Positions 25,901-35,215 of a stretch of 45,747 bases of DNA are shown here, piece after piece (position 1 is the stretch's first letter; the number at the start of each line of letters is the position of its first letter). The notes under the pieces are model-generated. The model made no database searches and was not told the origin of the DNA. It saw only the letters and a list, made by a program, of their open reading frames with translations. Made by a program: the position numbers and the translations under genes. The DNA comes from Clostridia bacterium (GTDB taxonomy: Bacteria; Bacillota; Clostridia; Oscillospirales; CAG-272). The stretch covers positions 1 to 45,747 of the forward strand of contig JAFSGU010000028.1 in the NCBI GenBank assembly GCA_017440665.1. The letters run 5' to 3'.

Positions 25901-28900
25901 CCTTGCGGGAGGTAACAGCCTTAACGCAATGGAGACTATAATCGAAATAGAAAAGACGTTCGGACGACGCCTCAGAGTAGCTGATCTGTATGTATACAGG
26001 ACCGCCGCAAAGCTGGGAGCATTCCTTGACGGTGTGTCGGGACGTAGGATTTCCTCTAAGGATATTCCCGCGCGTCTCGCATTGAAGAAGGCGGAAAAGA
26101 AGGATAGCTATCCCCTCACACCTCTTCAGCAGGGAATGTACGTTCAGTCCGTACTGTCTCCCGATTCTCTTTCCTATAATATGCCCGGCGCGCTCAGAGG
26201 AAAGGGAGAGCTGGTTCCCGCGCGCATTGAAGAAGCATTCCGCGCTCTTATTGCGGGAGATCCCATATTCAGAACGGAATTCGTCAGCGACGGCGGTAAG
26301 ATCACAGCCCGTGTGCGCGACAGTGTGGATTTCAACGTTGAAGTTCTCGACGCTGTGAGCGAGGCTGAGGCTTCTGAAAAATTCCTCCGCCCCTTCGACC
26401 TGTCCCGTGCGCCCCTTATCAGAGCTGCTGTGTGGAACTCTCCCGACGGAGACGGTTATCTGTTCGTTGACAGCCACCATATCATCGGAGACGGACTTAC
26501 CACACCCGTTATGCTGCGCCGTCTGAACCGCGCTCTTGCAGGAAATGACGTTACCGCCGCATGGAGCTTCTACGATTATATGGAAAGCGGAGACCTTAAC
26601 GGCAGCCGCGGCGAGCTGGATTTCTGGCTCAAGACACTTGAAGAATTACCTGAGCCTGCCGTGCTTCCTGCCGACAGCGAGCGTCAGGCGAGATTCGACT
26701 TCCGCGGAAGCGAGCTTTCAGCAAGCTTTACAGAGGAAGAGAGCCGCAGGATCGCGGAATTCTGCCGTGAGAGCGGAGACACCGAGTACGGCGTGTTCCT
26801 TGCGGCGTTTGCTCTTGTGATATCTTCGCTTTCGGGCAAAAACGACGTTATCATCGGCGCTCCCGTTTCGGGCAGACGCCTTGATGAGTCCGCATCTATT
26901 TGCGGTCCCTTCATAAATACGCTTCCGCTCAGGCTCCGCCGTACGGAGGACATGACCGTGGGTCAGTGGCTTGAAAGAGCCCGTCACGCGGTTGTCGGAA
27001 TGATTGATCATCAGAGGACCTCTCTTGAGGAGATCATCACCGAGATGAAGCTTCCCCGCGGAGAGCAGAACGCCCTTTATCGCGTGATGCTCACCCAGAG
27101 TCCTGTGAATGAGGACCTGTTTACGTTGGGTGAGCGTAAGATGACCTACGTGCCCATATCCACGGGCAGCGTAAAGATGGATCTTATCTTAGAGCTGTCC
27201 GGAGACTCTGCCTCAGGCTACAAGATGAACTTCTCATACGCGTCAAGCATTTTCGAGAGAGAAACGGTGGCGCTTTGGAGCCGTTACGTTAAAGAAGCTG
27301 TGCTTTGTATGACGGGCGGTGACGGTGCTATGCTGTCAGAGCTCGATCTGCTTACACCTGATGACAGAGAACGTCTTGTCGACAACGTAAACTACAGCGT
27401 TACACCTTTTGTGAACCGTACGGTACACAGAATGCTTTACGGTGTGGCGAAGAGAAAAGAAAACGATACCGCGGTCATTTTCCACGACCGTAAATATACC
27501 TTCGGTGAGCTTGAGGCTCGTGCATCCTTCATAGCCGACTATATTGAAAGTATGGGCGTCACGGGCGGTGCCGTTGCGATATGTATGCCCCGAAGCTTTG
27601 AGATGATCGCCGCTATGTACGGTGTGCTTAAGGCGGGATGCGCATACACCTTCCTTAAGGATTCCTTCCCCGAGGCAAGACTTCACTATATGCTTGAAAC
27701 ATCAGAGGCGCGTCTTGTTATCGTGGGAGAAGACGTTACACTGGGAGAGGGAGCCACGGTCGGACTTGACTGTCCCGTTGTGACCGTGCCCGAAGGTGCG
27801 AGCACCGATACGAGAGGCGAGAGCGCAACTGACGGTATTGCCAATATCCTGTTTACATCAGGTTCCACCGGCAGACCCAAGGGAGTTATGCTGAGACATC
27901 GCTCTGTGGCAAACCTTTACGGTCAGATGAAGACCCTTCTTGAGGACGTGCCCGGACGTGTGCTTTGTTCCACTAACTGTGTATTCGATTGCTTCATCGT
28001 CGAAACGGTGATAGCTCTCGCCCTCGGTCGCTGTGTTGTAATGGCGGACGACGAGGAGATGATGCTTCCGTGGAAGCTTGCCGCGCTGGTTGAAAAATAC
28101 GAGACGTCAGTATTCGAGATGACGCCTACCAGACTGCGTATGTGTCTCGATAACGAGGACTTCAGACGTGCCGCCCATCACATCGGTATAGTTCTCCTTG
28201 GCGGAGAGGCTGTAAGCCGCGCCCTGGTAGAGGATTTCTGTTCATGCAGTGACGGACGTCTTATGAATATGTACGGTCCCACCGAGGCTACGGTATTTAC
28301 TACCATGTGTCAGCTGCTCCCGGGTGAGCACGTGACTATCGGCCGTCCTCTTCAGAACACAAGGACCTACGTTCTCGGAGAGGATATGAGACCCGTTCTT
28401 CCCACCGCTTGCGGTGAGATGTACATTGCCGGCGAATGTCTGTCTGCAGGATACGCTTCCGCGCCCGATCAGACCGCGGAATCTTTTGCGGACGATATCG
28501 TGTTCGCAGGAGAGCGTATGTACAAGAGCGGAGACATCGTAAGGCTGAGAGCGGACGGCAGATACGATTACATCGGCCGCGCCGACGAGCAGATAAAGCT
28601 TAACGGTCAGAGAGTTGAGCTGACCGAGATAAACGGCGCCATGGTCGATATCGATGCGGTGCTCCATGCGGCTACCGTCGGCGTGCACCGCGACGGGTTT
28701 ATGAGTCTTTGCTCCTTCTACGTTTCAACGGGAGAAGTGTCTCCCGCGGAGATCACGGAAAAGCTGAGACGCACGCTCCCGCCGTATATGGTTCCCGCAA
28801 GGATAGTACGTCTTGAGGAGATGCCCATGACGGCGACCAACAAGATCGATATGATGGCGCTGAAGCACATTGCAGAGTCGGCAGAGGAGCCTTCGGAGAA

Positions 28901-30494
28901 GCATTTTGAGGCACCTGCGGAAAAAACTGCCGCGGCAGAGCCTGCGTCAAATGCGTCGAATGTGCCCGAAGCAGGTCGGGAAATGCCCGAAAAGGTGGAC
29001 GAGCAGTACGTGCTTTCCGTGTGGAACCGCGTTCTTGACAGAGCTGTAGATGACGTTGACGTGTCCTTCTTCGACCTCGGAGGAAGCTCGATGGCAGCTT
29101 TGAACGTGCTTGGACACTACTATAACGATAAGCTTGAAATGTCACTTTCCGACTTTTACGAAAACCCCACCGCGAGAGCTCAGGCGTTGAAGCTTGGCGG
29201 TGACCGCCACGGTACACCCTCTGAGGGGAGCTCATCGGGCAGTAAGACGGACGGCGAAGACGACGGAGAGGATCACTGTGACGTCGCAGAATGTTCTGAA
29301 AAAACGGCAGACGTAACGGGATCCGCCGAGGCGACCGTAAAAAACGACGAGTCGTTTACTGAGGACGTTTGCGATGATGACGGAACGGTCATCGGTGCCA
29401 TCTCATCCGATATGTACGTGCCTGAAGAGGCGGGTGACATCCTTGTCACGGGTGCCACGGGCTTCTTCGGAGCGCATCTCGTGGCATATCTTGCCGAGCA
29501 TGATCCCCGCCGTGTGATCTGTCTTGTAAGAGACGGCAAGGGAAAGAGGCTCCGCGAGAGATTTGAATGGTACTTTGGAGAAGAGAGAGCTGAGAAGATA
29601 CTCGAACGCGTTGAAACGGTATGCGGGGACGTGAGCGAGCCATACCTCGGCATGACAGACGAGGCGCTCCTCTTCCTTTCTTCAAGAATAGGCTCCATAT
29701 ATCACTGCGCCGCAGACGTAAGACATTACAGCCCCAATGAAGAGGGGCATATGAAGGTCAACGTGGGCGGTACCCGCGAGGTTCTTGACCTTGCAAAGCA
29801 CAGTGGAGCAAAGTTCTATCATATGTCTACCTGCAGCGTGGGCGGAGATGAGCTGCGCGACGGCGGTGCAGCTGAATTTACCGAGTCTGATTTCGATATC
29901 GGACAGGTCTGGGACAAAAACGTTTACGTAAAGAGTAAATATCTTGCTGAAAAGGCTGTTTTCGAAGAAATGGAAAACGGAGTTGATGCAAAGATATTCC
30001 GTCTCGGAAGGCTTGTGGGCCGTGAGGAGGACGGAAAGTTCCAGCCCAATGCATATACCAATATGTTTTATCTGATAATTCAAAGTCTTGCCGCCCTGGA
30101 AGCTGTTCCCGAAGATGCGGCGAAGCTGCCGTGGGACGTTATGCCCGTTGATATGGCGGCGGAGCAGGTGGTAAAGCTCAGCTTTACTGACGGAAAGGTA
30201 TTCCACATCATGAATCCCGAGCCCCCCACACTGGGAGAGGTTTTCTGTGCGGTTAACGATGATTTCAGGATCGTAAGTGCGGAAGAGTTTGCCGAGATAT
30301 ACAGCGCGAAGTCTTCCCGTATAGGCATGGCGAAGGATGCCCTGCTGAAGAGTTATATAATGTCAGCTCCCGCGCAGGGCGGCGGAGTTACCGTCACCTG
30401 CAAGCAGACGTCGTCAGTCCTTGCTGAACTGGGGTATGACAAAAGGATACGTTCCCTTAAAACAGTGATGAACGGCTTTGGAAAAGGGAAATAA
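22956..30494 (+). CDS. NRPS, C-A-PCP-C-A-PCP-reductase
   Basis: The enzyme has 2512 residues in two modules. C1 (~10-440) has H138-H-x3-D-G. A1 (~455-960) has the A3 motif TSGSTGEPKG near 610 and NQYGPSETT. PCP1 has Ser988 in G-G-N-S-L. C2 (~1055-1490) has HHIIGDG at 1174. A2 (~1500-1960) has TSGSTGRPKG near 1635 and MYGPTEATV. PCP2 has Ser2045 in L-G-G-S-S. The thioester reductase (~2160-2512) has the NAD(P)H loop GATGFFG at 2166 and Y2324-x3-K2328. A first module starting with C usually N-acylates with a fatty acid; reductive release gives an aldehyde. The acyl donor would come from the AMP ligase and ACP downstream. The start is ATG 22956, with AAAGAGG upstream; an ATG at 22935 has no RBS. 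A long acidic linker (~2075-2155) separates PCP2 and R. Confidence 0.93.
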   Translation: MSTENGREYFPLSLSQQNILGLERALSGTSVNNISTTVKIRGRLDFAVLEKSINAVIEADSTLRTRLVSTTEGMMQYRVPFEKEEIPVYDFTNTSADGIENWECAVTREAIFAENAPLYRFVLFRASEDVGGILVKLHHIIADGWSQIMLCNKIAKLYLELLSGNGEATVELSPDYRLHIQEENDYLASSAYKKDERYWRRMVSSAGDASCLKNVVGATVSPVGKRLSFDLPQVINHAIFSYCQEKRVAPFAVFYMALAIYFKRNGGDDSFTVGVPIFNRTSHTFKQSTGMFVTTLPFFNEISDEWTLNEFNEDLAEKWFELLKHQRYPFGRICDLAGNDGRLFNIALSYQDSKMYESRDASVMLNGRWHYCGYQAEQLTIHLTNLKNHQQYAVDYDFLAQFFTEEDITALHRGICHILVEALGDPDKPIHKLNVLSLEEKEKVLYSFNDTDRYLEDISVFESLIKTSRRYLNRVAVIHRGERVTYGALLHRAAQFAEAMGEAAEREDALAAILLPRGTELFAAMVGAVQQDCPYMLLSDSLPTERVKTILEKSKATVLITDKEGKRRLGGISISVVGVEDADECYGIPMRKCPECDCSAGDRLAYVVYTSGSTGEPKGVEITQRNLLNLSQEMEDVYGKGAVLSVCNVGFDAFMLESMVALLNGRTVVLPEDSELESAERLASLINGYAVGFISLTPSRLAAFLRVDAFKNVMWRMESIVCGGEAFPHELLKKLKECTMARIYNQYGPSETTVAVSMKELSHADKITVGSPMGNCKMYVLDKHMNPLPIGGNGRLFVGGKCVGRGYRNRPDLTAASFRPNPFVHEDTVYDTGDLASWTPTGEIVLSGRADRQIKLRGLRIELQEVSSCIESHPDVTSAHAAVRVMNGQQVLGVYYVSESEIDDSELISHAATYLPGYMVPGFLLRVDSFPFTPNGKIDENALPMPELSDDDGVESPSGEKVLAIFKKVLRREELEASHDYFLAGGNSLNAMETIIEIEKTFGRRLRVADLYVYRTAAKLGAFLDGVSGRRISSKDIPARLALKKAEKKDSYPLTPLQQGMYVQSVLSPDSLSYNMPGALRGKGELVPARIEEAFRALIAGDPIFRTEFVSDGGKITARVRDSVDFNVEVLDAVSEAEASEKFLRPFDLSRAPLIRAAVWNSPDGDGYLFVDSHHIIGDGLTTPVMLRRLNRALAGNDVTAAWSFYDYMESGDLNGSRGELDFWLKTLEELPEPAVLPADSERQARFDFRGSELSASFTEEESRRIAEFCRESGDTEYGVFLAAFALVISSLSGKNDVIIGAPVSGRRLDESASICGPFINTLPLRLRRTEDMTVGQWLERARHAVVGMIDHQRTSLEEIITEMKLPRGEQNALYRVMLTQSPVNEDLFTLGERKMTYVPISTGSVKMDLILELSGDSASGYKMNFSYASSIFERETVALWSRYVKEAVLCMTGGDGAMLSELDLLTPDDRERLVDNVNYSVTPFVNRTVHRMLYGVAKRKENDTAVIFHDRKYTFGELEARASFIADYIESMGVTGGAVAICMPRSFEMIAAMYGVLKAGCAYTFLKDSFPEARLHYMLETSEARLVIVGEDVTLGEGATVGLDCPVVTVPEGASTDTRGESATDGIANILFTSGSTGRPKGVMLRHRSVANLYGQMKTLLEDVPGRVLCSTNCVFDCFIVETVIALALGRCVVMADDEEMMLPWKLAALVEKYETSVFEMTPTRLRMCLDNEDFRRAAHHIGIVLLGGEAVSRALVEDFCSCSDGRLMNMYGPTEATVFTTMCQLLPGEHVTIGRPLQNTRTYVLGEDMRPVLPTACGEMYIAGECLSAGYASAPDQTAESFADDIVFAGERMYKSGDIVRLRADGRYDYIGRADEQIKLNGQRVELTEINGAMVDIDAVLHAATVGVHRDGFMSLCSFYVSTGEVSPAEITEKLRRTLPPYMVPARIVRLEEMPMTATNKIDMMALKHIAESAEEPSEKHFEAPAEKTAAAEPASNASNVPEAGREMPEKVDEQYVLSVWNRVLDRAVDDVDVSFFDLGGSSMAALNVLGHYYNDKLEMSLSDFYENPTARAQALKLGGDRHGTPSEGSSSGSKTDGEDDGEDHCDVAECSEKTADVTGSAEATVKNDESFTEDVCDDDGTVIGAISSDMYVPEEAGDILVTGATGFFGAHLVAYLAEHDPRRVICLVRDGKGKRLRERFEWYFGEERAEKILERVETVCGDVSEPYLGMTDEALLFLSSRIGSIYHCAADVRHYSPNEEGHMKVNVGGTREVLDLAKHSGAKFYHMSTCSVGGDELRDGGAAEFTESDFDIGQVWDKNVYVKSKYLAEKAVFEEMENGVDAKIFRLGRLVGREEDGKFQPNAYTNMFYLIIQSLAALEAVPEDAAKLPWDVMPVDMAAEQVVKLSFTDGKVFHIMNPEPPTLGEVFCAVNDDFRIVSAEEFAEIYSAKSSRIGMAKDALLKSYIMSAPAQGGGVTVTCKQTSSVLAELGYDKRIRSLKTVMNGFGKGK

Positions 30495-30586
30495 CGTTTC
30501 CGTCGGGACCGTATCCGATGGTGTTTGAGCAGTATCCGGATGATACTTTAGCTTTGCATCAAATCTAAAGAAAGGAACGGTAATAA

Positions 30587-32443
30587 ATGATCTCCACTTT
30601 GTCACTTTGGATTTTTATAATCGCGCTGTTCTCGCTTGGCGTTTTCTTCGTGTGGAGTAAGCGTTCAAACCATAAGAGGGGTGTGCTTCACAGGCTGTTT
30701 CTGGCATTGGCTCTTGCATACGGAAGTTGGCTTATTCCTCTCATAGCGATGTATTTTGTTGACGTTACGGATACGCACGTTACCTTTGTTCTCGACTGTC
30801 TGATGCAGCCGGGCGGTGCGCTGTGCGCGCCCATATATCTTTGTATCGCCATAGTATTCGTTACGGGCGAGGAGAAAATGACCCGTCTGATGTATTGCAC
30901 CTTCGTTATTCCGATAATCACCGTGCTTATGGCGTGTACCAACGAGCTACACCATCTTTATTACGCAGCCTTTTCCACTATCAGAAAGGAGATCGTTTTC
31001 GGTCCTTATATAATAGTCAGCGGCGCGTATAACTATTTGGTCCTGATATTTGCGTTGTTTCACGTAGTAAGACTGGGTATCAAAAAAAATAACGCGCTTT
31101 ACTGGAAGCAGTGTGTAATGCTTATCATAAGCGGTCTGTGTCCTCTGCTTATCAGTATGTACGCGACCTTCAGCGGACGTGACGTGCCCATTACCGCCAC
31201 TCCCATAAGCTTTATGGCGACTCTGGTGTTCTGCGGAATCGCAATATTCCGTCTGCATATTCTGGACATTACGCCCATTGCTAATCAGCATATACTGAAT
31301 GCGATCTCAGACGCATATCTGGTGCTTAACGAGGATTGCCGAGTGGTCGAATGCAATACCAGCTTCCAGAATACGTTCGTACGTGAGTACGGTATCCGCG
31401 AGAGCAAAAAGCTCAGCGAATGTATCGGAAATGATGCAGCAGGCCGTAATCTGGTGTTCGGAATGCTTACCGCAATAGATTCCGCGCGCAGAGACAAGAC
31501 GCATATATCATACGAACAGTCCATAGCGTTCACTCAGGATAAGACTACTTCGAAGAAGCATTTCGTGGTCGACGTGTCTCCCCTTGAGATCGGACGTAAG
31601 ATTGCGGGATTCGTTATCATTTTCAAGGACGTAACTCAGCTGAGAGACAGTATGAAGCGTCTTCAGGCAAGCCAGGAACGAATGATGGAACAGGAGCGTT
31701 TTGCATTCCTCGGTCAGATGATCGGCGGTATTGCCCACAACCTGAAAACGCCCATCATGAGTATCTCCGGATGCATTTCTGCCGCAGAGGCACTCGTGAC
31801 GGAATGTGAGGAGAGCCTCGACGATGCTGAGGTCACTCCCGAGGACTTTCGCGAGATATACGGTGAGATGCGCGAATGGTTCTCTAAGGTAAAGGAATCC
31901 ACCTCTTATATGTCTGACATCATTACCGCCATCAAGGGTCAGGCGACCAATATCAGTACTGAGGACGAGGTCACCTTTACAATAGATGAGATGATCAAGC
32001 GAAGCCGTCTGCTTATGAGACACGAGCTTCTTAACAGCGGTATTAAGCTGAACGTTTCCTATAATGCGTATGAGGAGATATCGCTGAGAGGTGACATCAA
32101 CAATCTGGTGCAGGTAATCGGAAACCTTGTGAACAACGCGATATTTGCTCAGAAATCCGGCGGTACCATCGATATATGCGTAGAGCATGACGAGGAAAAC
32201 CTTTTAATCATAGTTAAGGACCGCGGCGAGGGTATCAGCGACAAGGTCATGAGCAAGCTGTTCAAGTCCATGGTCACAAGCAAGGGAACTCTTGGAACGG
32301 GACTGGGACTTTACATCTCCAATGCGGTAATAAGAACTAAGTTCAACGGACGAATGTGGTGCGAAAACAGAGAGGGCGGAGGAAGCATCTTCGGAATCTC
32401 TATTCCCCTCGATATCGTACAGATCAAAAAGAAAACCACTTAA
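30587..32443 (+). CDS. 7TM-PAS sensor histidine kinase
   Basis: Seven hydrophobic segments fill residues 1-225 in the pattern of the 7TM N-terminal sensing region of histidine kinases. A PAS domain follows (~235-350), then a dimerisation helix with the phosphoacceptor H384 in G-G-I-A-H-N-L-K-T-P. The HATPase_c domain (~480-610) shows the N box NLVNNAIFA, the G1 box DRGEGIS and the G2 box GTGLGLYIS. AAAGGA lies about 10 bases before the ATG. It is encoded 16 bases ahead of a REC protein, its likely partner. The presence of a kinase inside the biosynthetic unit suggests that an external signal adjusts c-di-GMP here. Confidence 0.88.
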   Translation: MISTLSLWIFIIALFSLGVFFVWSKRSNHKRGVLHRLFLALALAYGSWLIPLIAMYFVDVTDTHVTFVLDCLMQPGGALCAPIYLCIAIVFVTGEEKMTRLMYCTFVIPIITVLMACTNELHHLYYAAFSTIRKEIVFGPYIIVSGAYNYLVLIFALFHVVRLGIKKNNALYWKQCVMLIISGLCPLLISMYATFSGRDVPITATPISFMATLVFCGIAIFRLHILDITPIANQHILNAISDAYLVLNEDCRVVECNTSFQNTFVREYGIRESKKLSECIGNDAAGRNLVFGMLTAIDSARRDKTHISYEQSIAFTQDKTTSKKHFVVDVSPLEIGRKIAGFVIIFKDVTQLRDSMKRLQASQERMMEQERFAFLGQMIGGIAHNLKTPIMSISGCISAAEALVTECEESLDDAEVTPEDFREIYGEMREWFSKVKESTSYMSDIITAIKGQATNISTEDEVTFTIDEMIKRSRLLMRHELLNSGIKLNVSYNAYEEISLRGDINNLVQVIGNLVNNAIFAQKSGGTIDICVEHDEENLLIIVKDRGEGISDKVMSKLFKSMVTSKGTLGTGLGLYISNAVIRTKFNGRMWCENREGGGSIFGISIPLDIVQIKKKTT

Positions 32444-32459
32444 ATGAGGAATTTTGGGT

Positions 32460-33512
32460 ATGAGAAAAAGCAAACGTACAAACCAAAACCAAATATCTAT
32501 TCTAACTCTTGATGACGACCCGATAATCACTTCTACAATAAAGGACTATTTTGTCCGTTCGGGCTATGCGGTCGATACTGATAACGATCCCGAGGCTGCT
32601 ATTGAGCGGATCAGGGACGGATCATACGATATTTTGCTTCTCGACTTCCTCATGTCACCTATCTGCGGTGACCAGGTGGTAGAGGAGATCCGAAAATTCA
32701 ATAAGGATATCTTTATCGTTCTGCTCACGGGTCATAAGAGCATGGCTCCGCCGGTAAAGACCATCCGACAGCTTGACATACAGGGATATTATGAAAAGAG
32801 CGATCGCTTCGATCAGCTGGAGCTTCTCGTTGAGTCCTGCGTCAAGTCAATAAAACAGCTCAGAACCATCAAGGAATATCAGCGCGAGCTTGCAAATGCA
32901 TATATGCAGACTATCGAGACTCTCAGAAACGTAGTTGAGTCGAGAGACAAGGATACCGAGGGTCATTCAAGCCGCGTGTCCGCTTTGGCTTCGGCTATTG
33001 CTGAGGAGATGGGCCTTCCCAAAGAAGAAGTGGACAGGATCCGCGTTGCGGGACTTTTCCATGACATCGGCAAGGTGGGCGTAAGAGACGCAGTCCTTCT
33101 TAAGAAAGGTCCGCTCACAGACGACGAGTATGCTGAGATCAAGGAGCATCCCGTTGAGGGTGAAAAGATACTCTCTCCCTATACCGAGTTTGAAAAGCTT
33201 CTTCCCACGCTCCGTTCACACCACGAACGCTTTGACGGACGCGGATATCCCGACGGCCTTTCCGGCGAAGAGATCTGCCTGGGCGCGAGGATCATGTCCG
33301 TTGCCGATTCATTTGACGCTATGGTGTCGAACCGTGCGTACAGACGCGGACTCGGATTTGACGTGGCAATGGCTGAGATCGAGCGTTGCCGCGACGCACA
33401 GTTTGACGGTTCGGTGGTCGATGCGCTCAAGAGCATGATAGAAAAGATGGGAGAGGGAAACTTTATTAAGGTATTTTGTTCTCATGCGTTGAACGACGGG
33501 GGTGAGAATTAA
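32460..33512 (+). CDS. response regulator with HD-GYP c-di-GMP phosphodiesterase domain
   Basis: The receiver domain (~12-130) has the acidic pocket D18-D19-D20 and phosphoacceptor D62. A coiled linker (135-160) is followed by an HD-GYP domain (~155-345). All metal-binding signatures are intact: H169, H201-D202 (HDIGK), H230, H254-H255, and the GYP-type G-R-G-Y-P at 260-264. HD-GYP enzymes hydrolyse c-di-GMP to pGpG or GMP. There is no DNA-binding domain, so output is enzymatic. The ATG is placed 9 bases after GAGGA; a TTG six bases earlier is less likely. It overlaps the next start by one base (TAATG). Confidence 0.92.
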   Translation: MRKSKRTNQNQISILTLDDDPIITSTIKDYFVRSGYAVDTDNDPEAAIERIRDGSYDILLLDFLMSPICGDQVVEEIRKFNKDIFIVLLTGHKSMAPPVKTIRQLDIQGYYEKSDRFDQLELLVESCVKSIKQLRTIKEYQRELANAYMQTIETLRNVVESRDKDTEGHSSRVSALASAIAEEMGLPKEEVDRIRVAGLFHDIGKVGVRDAVLLKKGPLTDDEYAEIKEHPVEGEKILSPYTEFEKLLPTLRSHHERFDGRGYPDGLSGEEICLGARIMSVADSFDAMVSNRAYRRGLGFDVAMAEIERCRDAQFDGSVVDALKSMIEKMGEGNFIKVFCSHALNDGGEN

Positions 33513-35137
33513 TGAGGATCCCTAAATTAAATGAAGTAAAGTATTATTCCACATTCCGAGACATGGTCGACGGGCTCTCACTTGGAAACGAGGACAAGGC
33601 TGCGATCTCTTGGTTCACCCGTAAAGGCGAGGAAATAGGTGTAGATTACGGAAGATTCTATTCCGACGTGCGTTCACTTGCAAACGCTCTTGCATCGCGT
33701 GGGTATTCAGGCCGTCACGTTGCGGTGCTGGGAGAAAACAGCTACGAGTGGCTCTTGGTGTATTTTGCCTGCGCTTATTGCGGCGCTGTCACCGTGTGCA
33801 TTGACGTTGAACAGCCCGACGAGACTATAGTGCAGATGCTCACTATGGCAGACACGGACGTTATGTTTGCCGCTTCGCCGTTTGTTGATATCTGCCGCAA
33901 ATATTCGGCGGGCTCAAAGCCTGTGTTCACATTAAACGGTGCGGGCAGCGAATCTCTCGTCACTCTTATAGCCGAAGGTGAAACTGCAGCAGTGGAGCTG
34001 CCTGTCCTCAGCGGAGACAGTATTGCATCCATAGTATTTACCTCGGGTACCACAAGCTTTTCAAAGCCTGTGCTTCTCAGCCATGAGGCTATACTTACCA
34101 ATGCATCAGATGCTCTTGCCAACGTGGCTATAGGTAAGGTCGCTTTTACGTCTCTGCCGTTTTACCACACATACGGACTTACATGCTCCGTGCTGTCTAT
34201 GCTTATAGGCGGCGCTAAGCTGTATATAAACGGAAACCTTAAAACGGTTATGCGTGATATACATCTCGCAAAGCCGCATACGATGCTTACAGTCCCGCTG
34301 ATGCTTGAGACCATACACAGAAATCTCTGGCAGAATGCTGAGGAAACGGGTAAGGCATCGGGACTCAGAAAGCTTTTAAAGCTGAGAGGCTTCACCAAAG
34401 CGTTGGGCTTTAAGAAATGCTGCAAGACTCTGGCCGCCATTCGCGAGAAGTGTTTTGGAGAGATCAGGCTTATAATATGCGGCGGTGCTCACATGGATCC
34501 TGATATCACCGAGGAATTTGCGCTTCTGGGAGTAGACGTCGTTCAAGGATACGGTATTACTGAATGCGCGCCTCTTGTAAGCGTTAACCGTAACAGAGCC
34601 AATAAACCCCGTTCAGTCGGTCTTGTGACCCCTAACTGTGAGGTGAGGCTGGTTGACGGAGAGATATTCGTCCGCGGCAAGAATCTTATGAGCGGTTATT
34701 ATAATTCCCCCGAGATGACCGCAGAGGTAATGGAGGACGGCTGGTTCAAGACAGGCGACATTGGAGAGATCGACCGAGACGGATTCCTTTATATCACGGG
34801 CAGAAAGAAGAATCTTATCGTTTTCAAAAACGGCAAGAAGCTGTCCCCCGAGAAGCTTGAGGAAAAGATCAGAAGCTTTTCCCTTGTAAAGGACGTTGTT
34901 GTGTACGGTGCCGTGAACGGTATGTCAACGGATGACGTGCAGGTAGCGGCGAGCATATATCCGGATGAAGAAAAGGCCAAGGGTCTTGACTCATACCAGA
35001 TTCTCGAAGAACTCCAGAATAAGATCGTAGAGCTTAACCGCGAACTGCCTCTGTATCAGCAGATACAGATGGTGACCATAAGAGAGAACGCGTTTGAAAA
35101 AACTTCGCTTCAAAAGGTCAAGCGCCATCTTATGTAG
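33512..35137 (+). CDS. acyl-activating AMP ligase (fatty acyl-AMP/CoA ligase family)
   Basis: This 541-residue ANL-superfamily enzyme has an A3-type phosphate loop (FTSGTTSFSKPV), a YGITECAPLVS A5 motif, GDIGEIDRDGFLYITGR and a C-terminal Lys (SLQKVKRHLM). Sequence order and size are those of fatty acid ligases and not NRPS A domains. It would activate a fatty acid as acyl-AMP and hand it to a carrier protein. The ACP encoded next and the starter-type C domain of the NRPS make lipoinitiation of the peptide the natural role. A one-base overlap couples it to the HD-GYP gene. Confidence 0.88.
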   Translation: MRIPKLNEVKYYSTFRDMVDGLSLGNEDKAAISWFTRKGEEIGVDYGRFYSDVRSLANALASRGYSGRHVAVLGENSYEWLLVYFACAYCGAVTVCIDVEQPDETIVQMLTMADTDVMFAASPFVDICRKYSAGSKPVFTLNGAGSESLVTLIAEGETAAVELPVLSGDSIASIVFTSGTTSFSKPVLLSHEAILTNASDALANVAIGKVAFTSLPFYHTYGLTCSVLSMLIGGAKLYINGNLKTVMRDIHLAKPHTMLTVPLMLETIHRNLWQNAEETGKASGLRKLLKLRGFTKALGFKKCCKTLAAIREKCFGEIRLIICGGAHMDPDITEEFALLGVDVVQGYGITECAPLVSVNRNRANKPRSVGLVTPNCEVRLVDGEIFVRGKNLMSGYYNSPEMTAEVMEDGWFKTGDIGEIDRDGFLYITGRKKNLIVFKNGKKLSPEKLEEKIRSFSLVKDVVVYGAVNGMSTDDVQVAASIYPDEEKAKGLDSYQILEELQNKIVELNRELPLYQQIQMVTIRENAFEKTSLQKVKRHLM

Positions 35138-35147
35138 TGTATATAAG

Positions 35148-35177
35148 CCGTGTCGCGGACAATGCTCTGCGGCACGG
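35148..35177 (+). promoter_or_regulatory. hairpin between AMP ligase and ACP genes
   Basis: CCGTG-T-CGC-G-GA and its near-complement TCTGCGGCACGG (35166-35177) can form a 12-bp stem with two mismatches and a short loop. It has no T-run. It may stabilise or process the mRNA so that ACP and PPTase are made in a different ratio from the ligase. Confidence 0.35.
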
Positions 35178-35215
35178 AAGTCCGTTTGAATGCGGGCGGG
35201 AGGTAGTGTTATATT

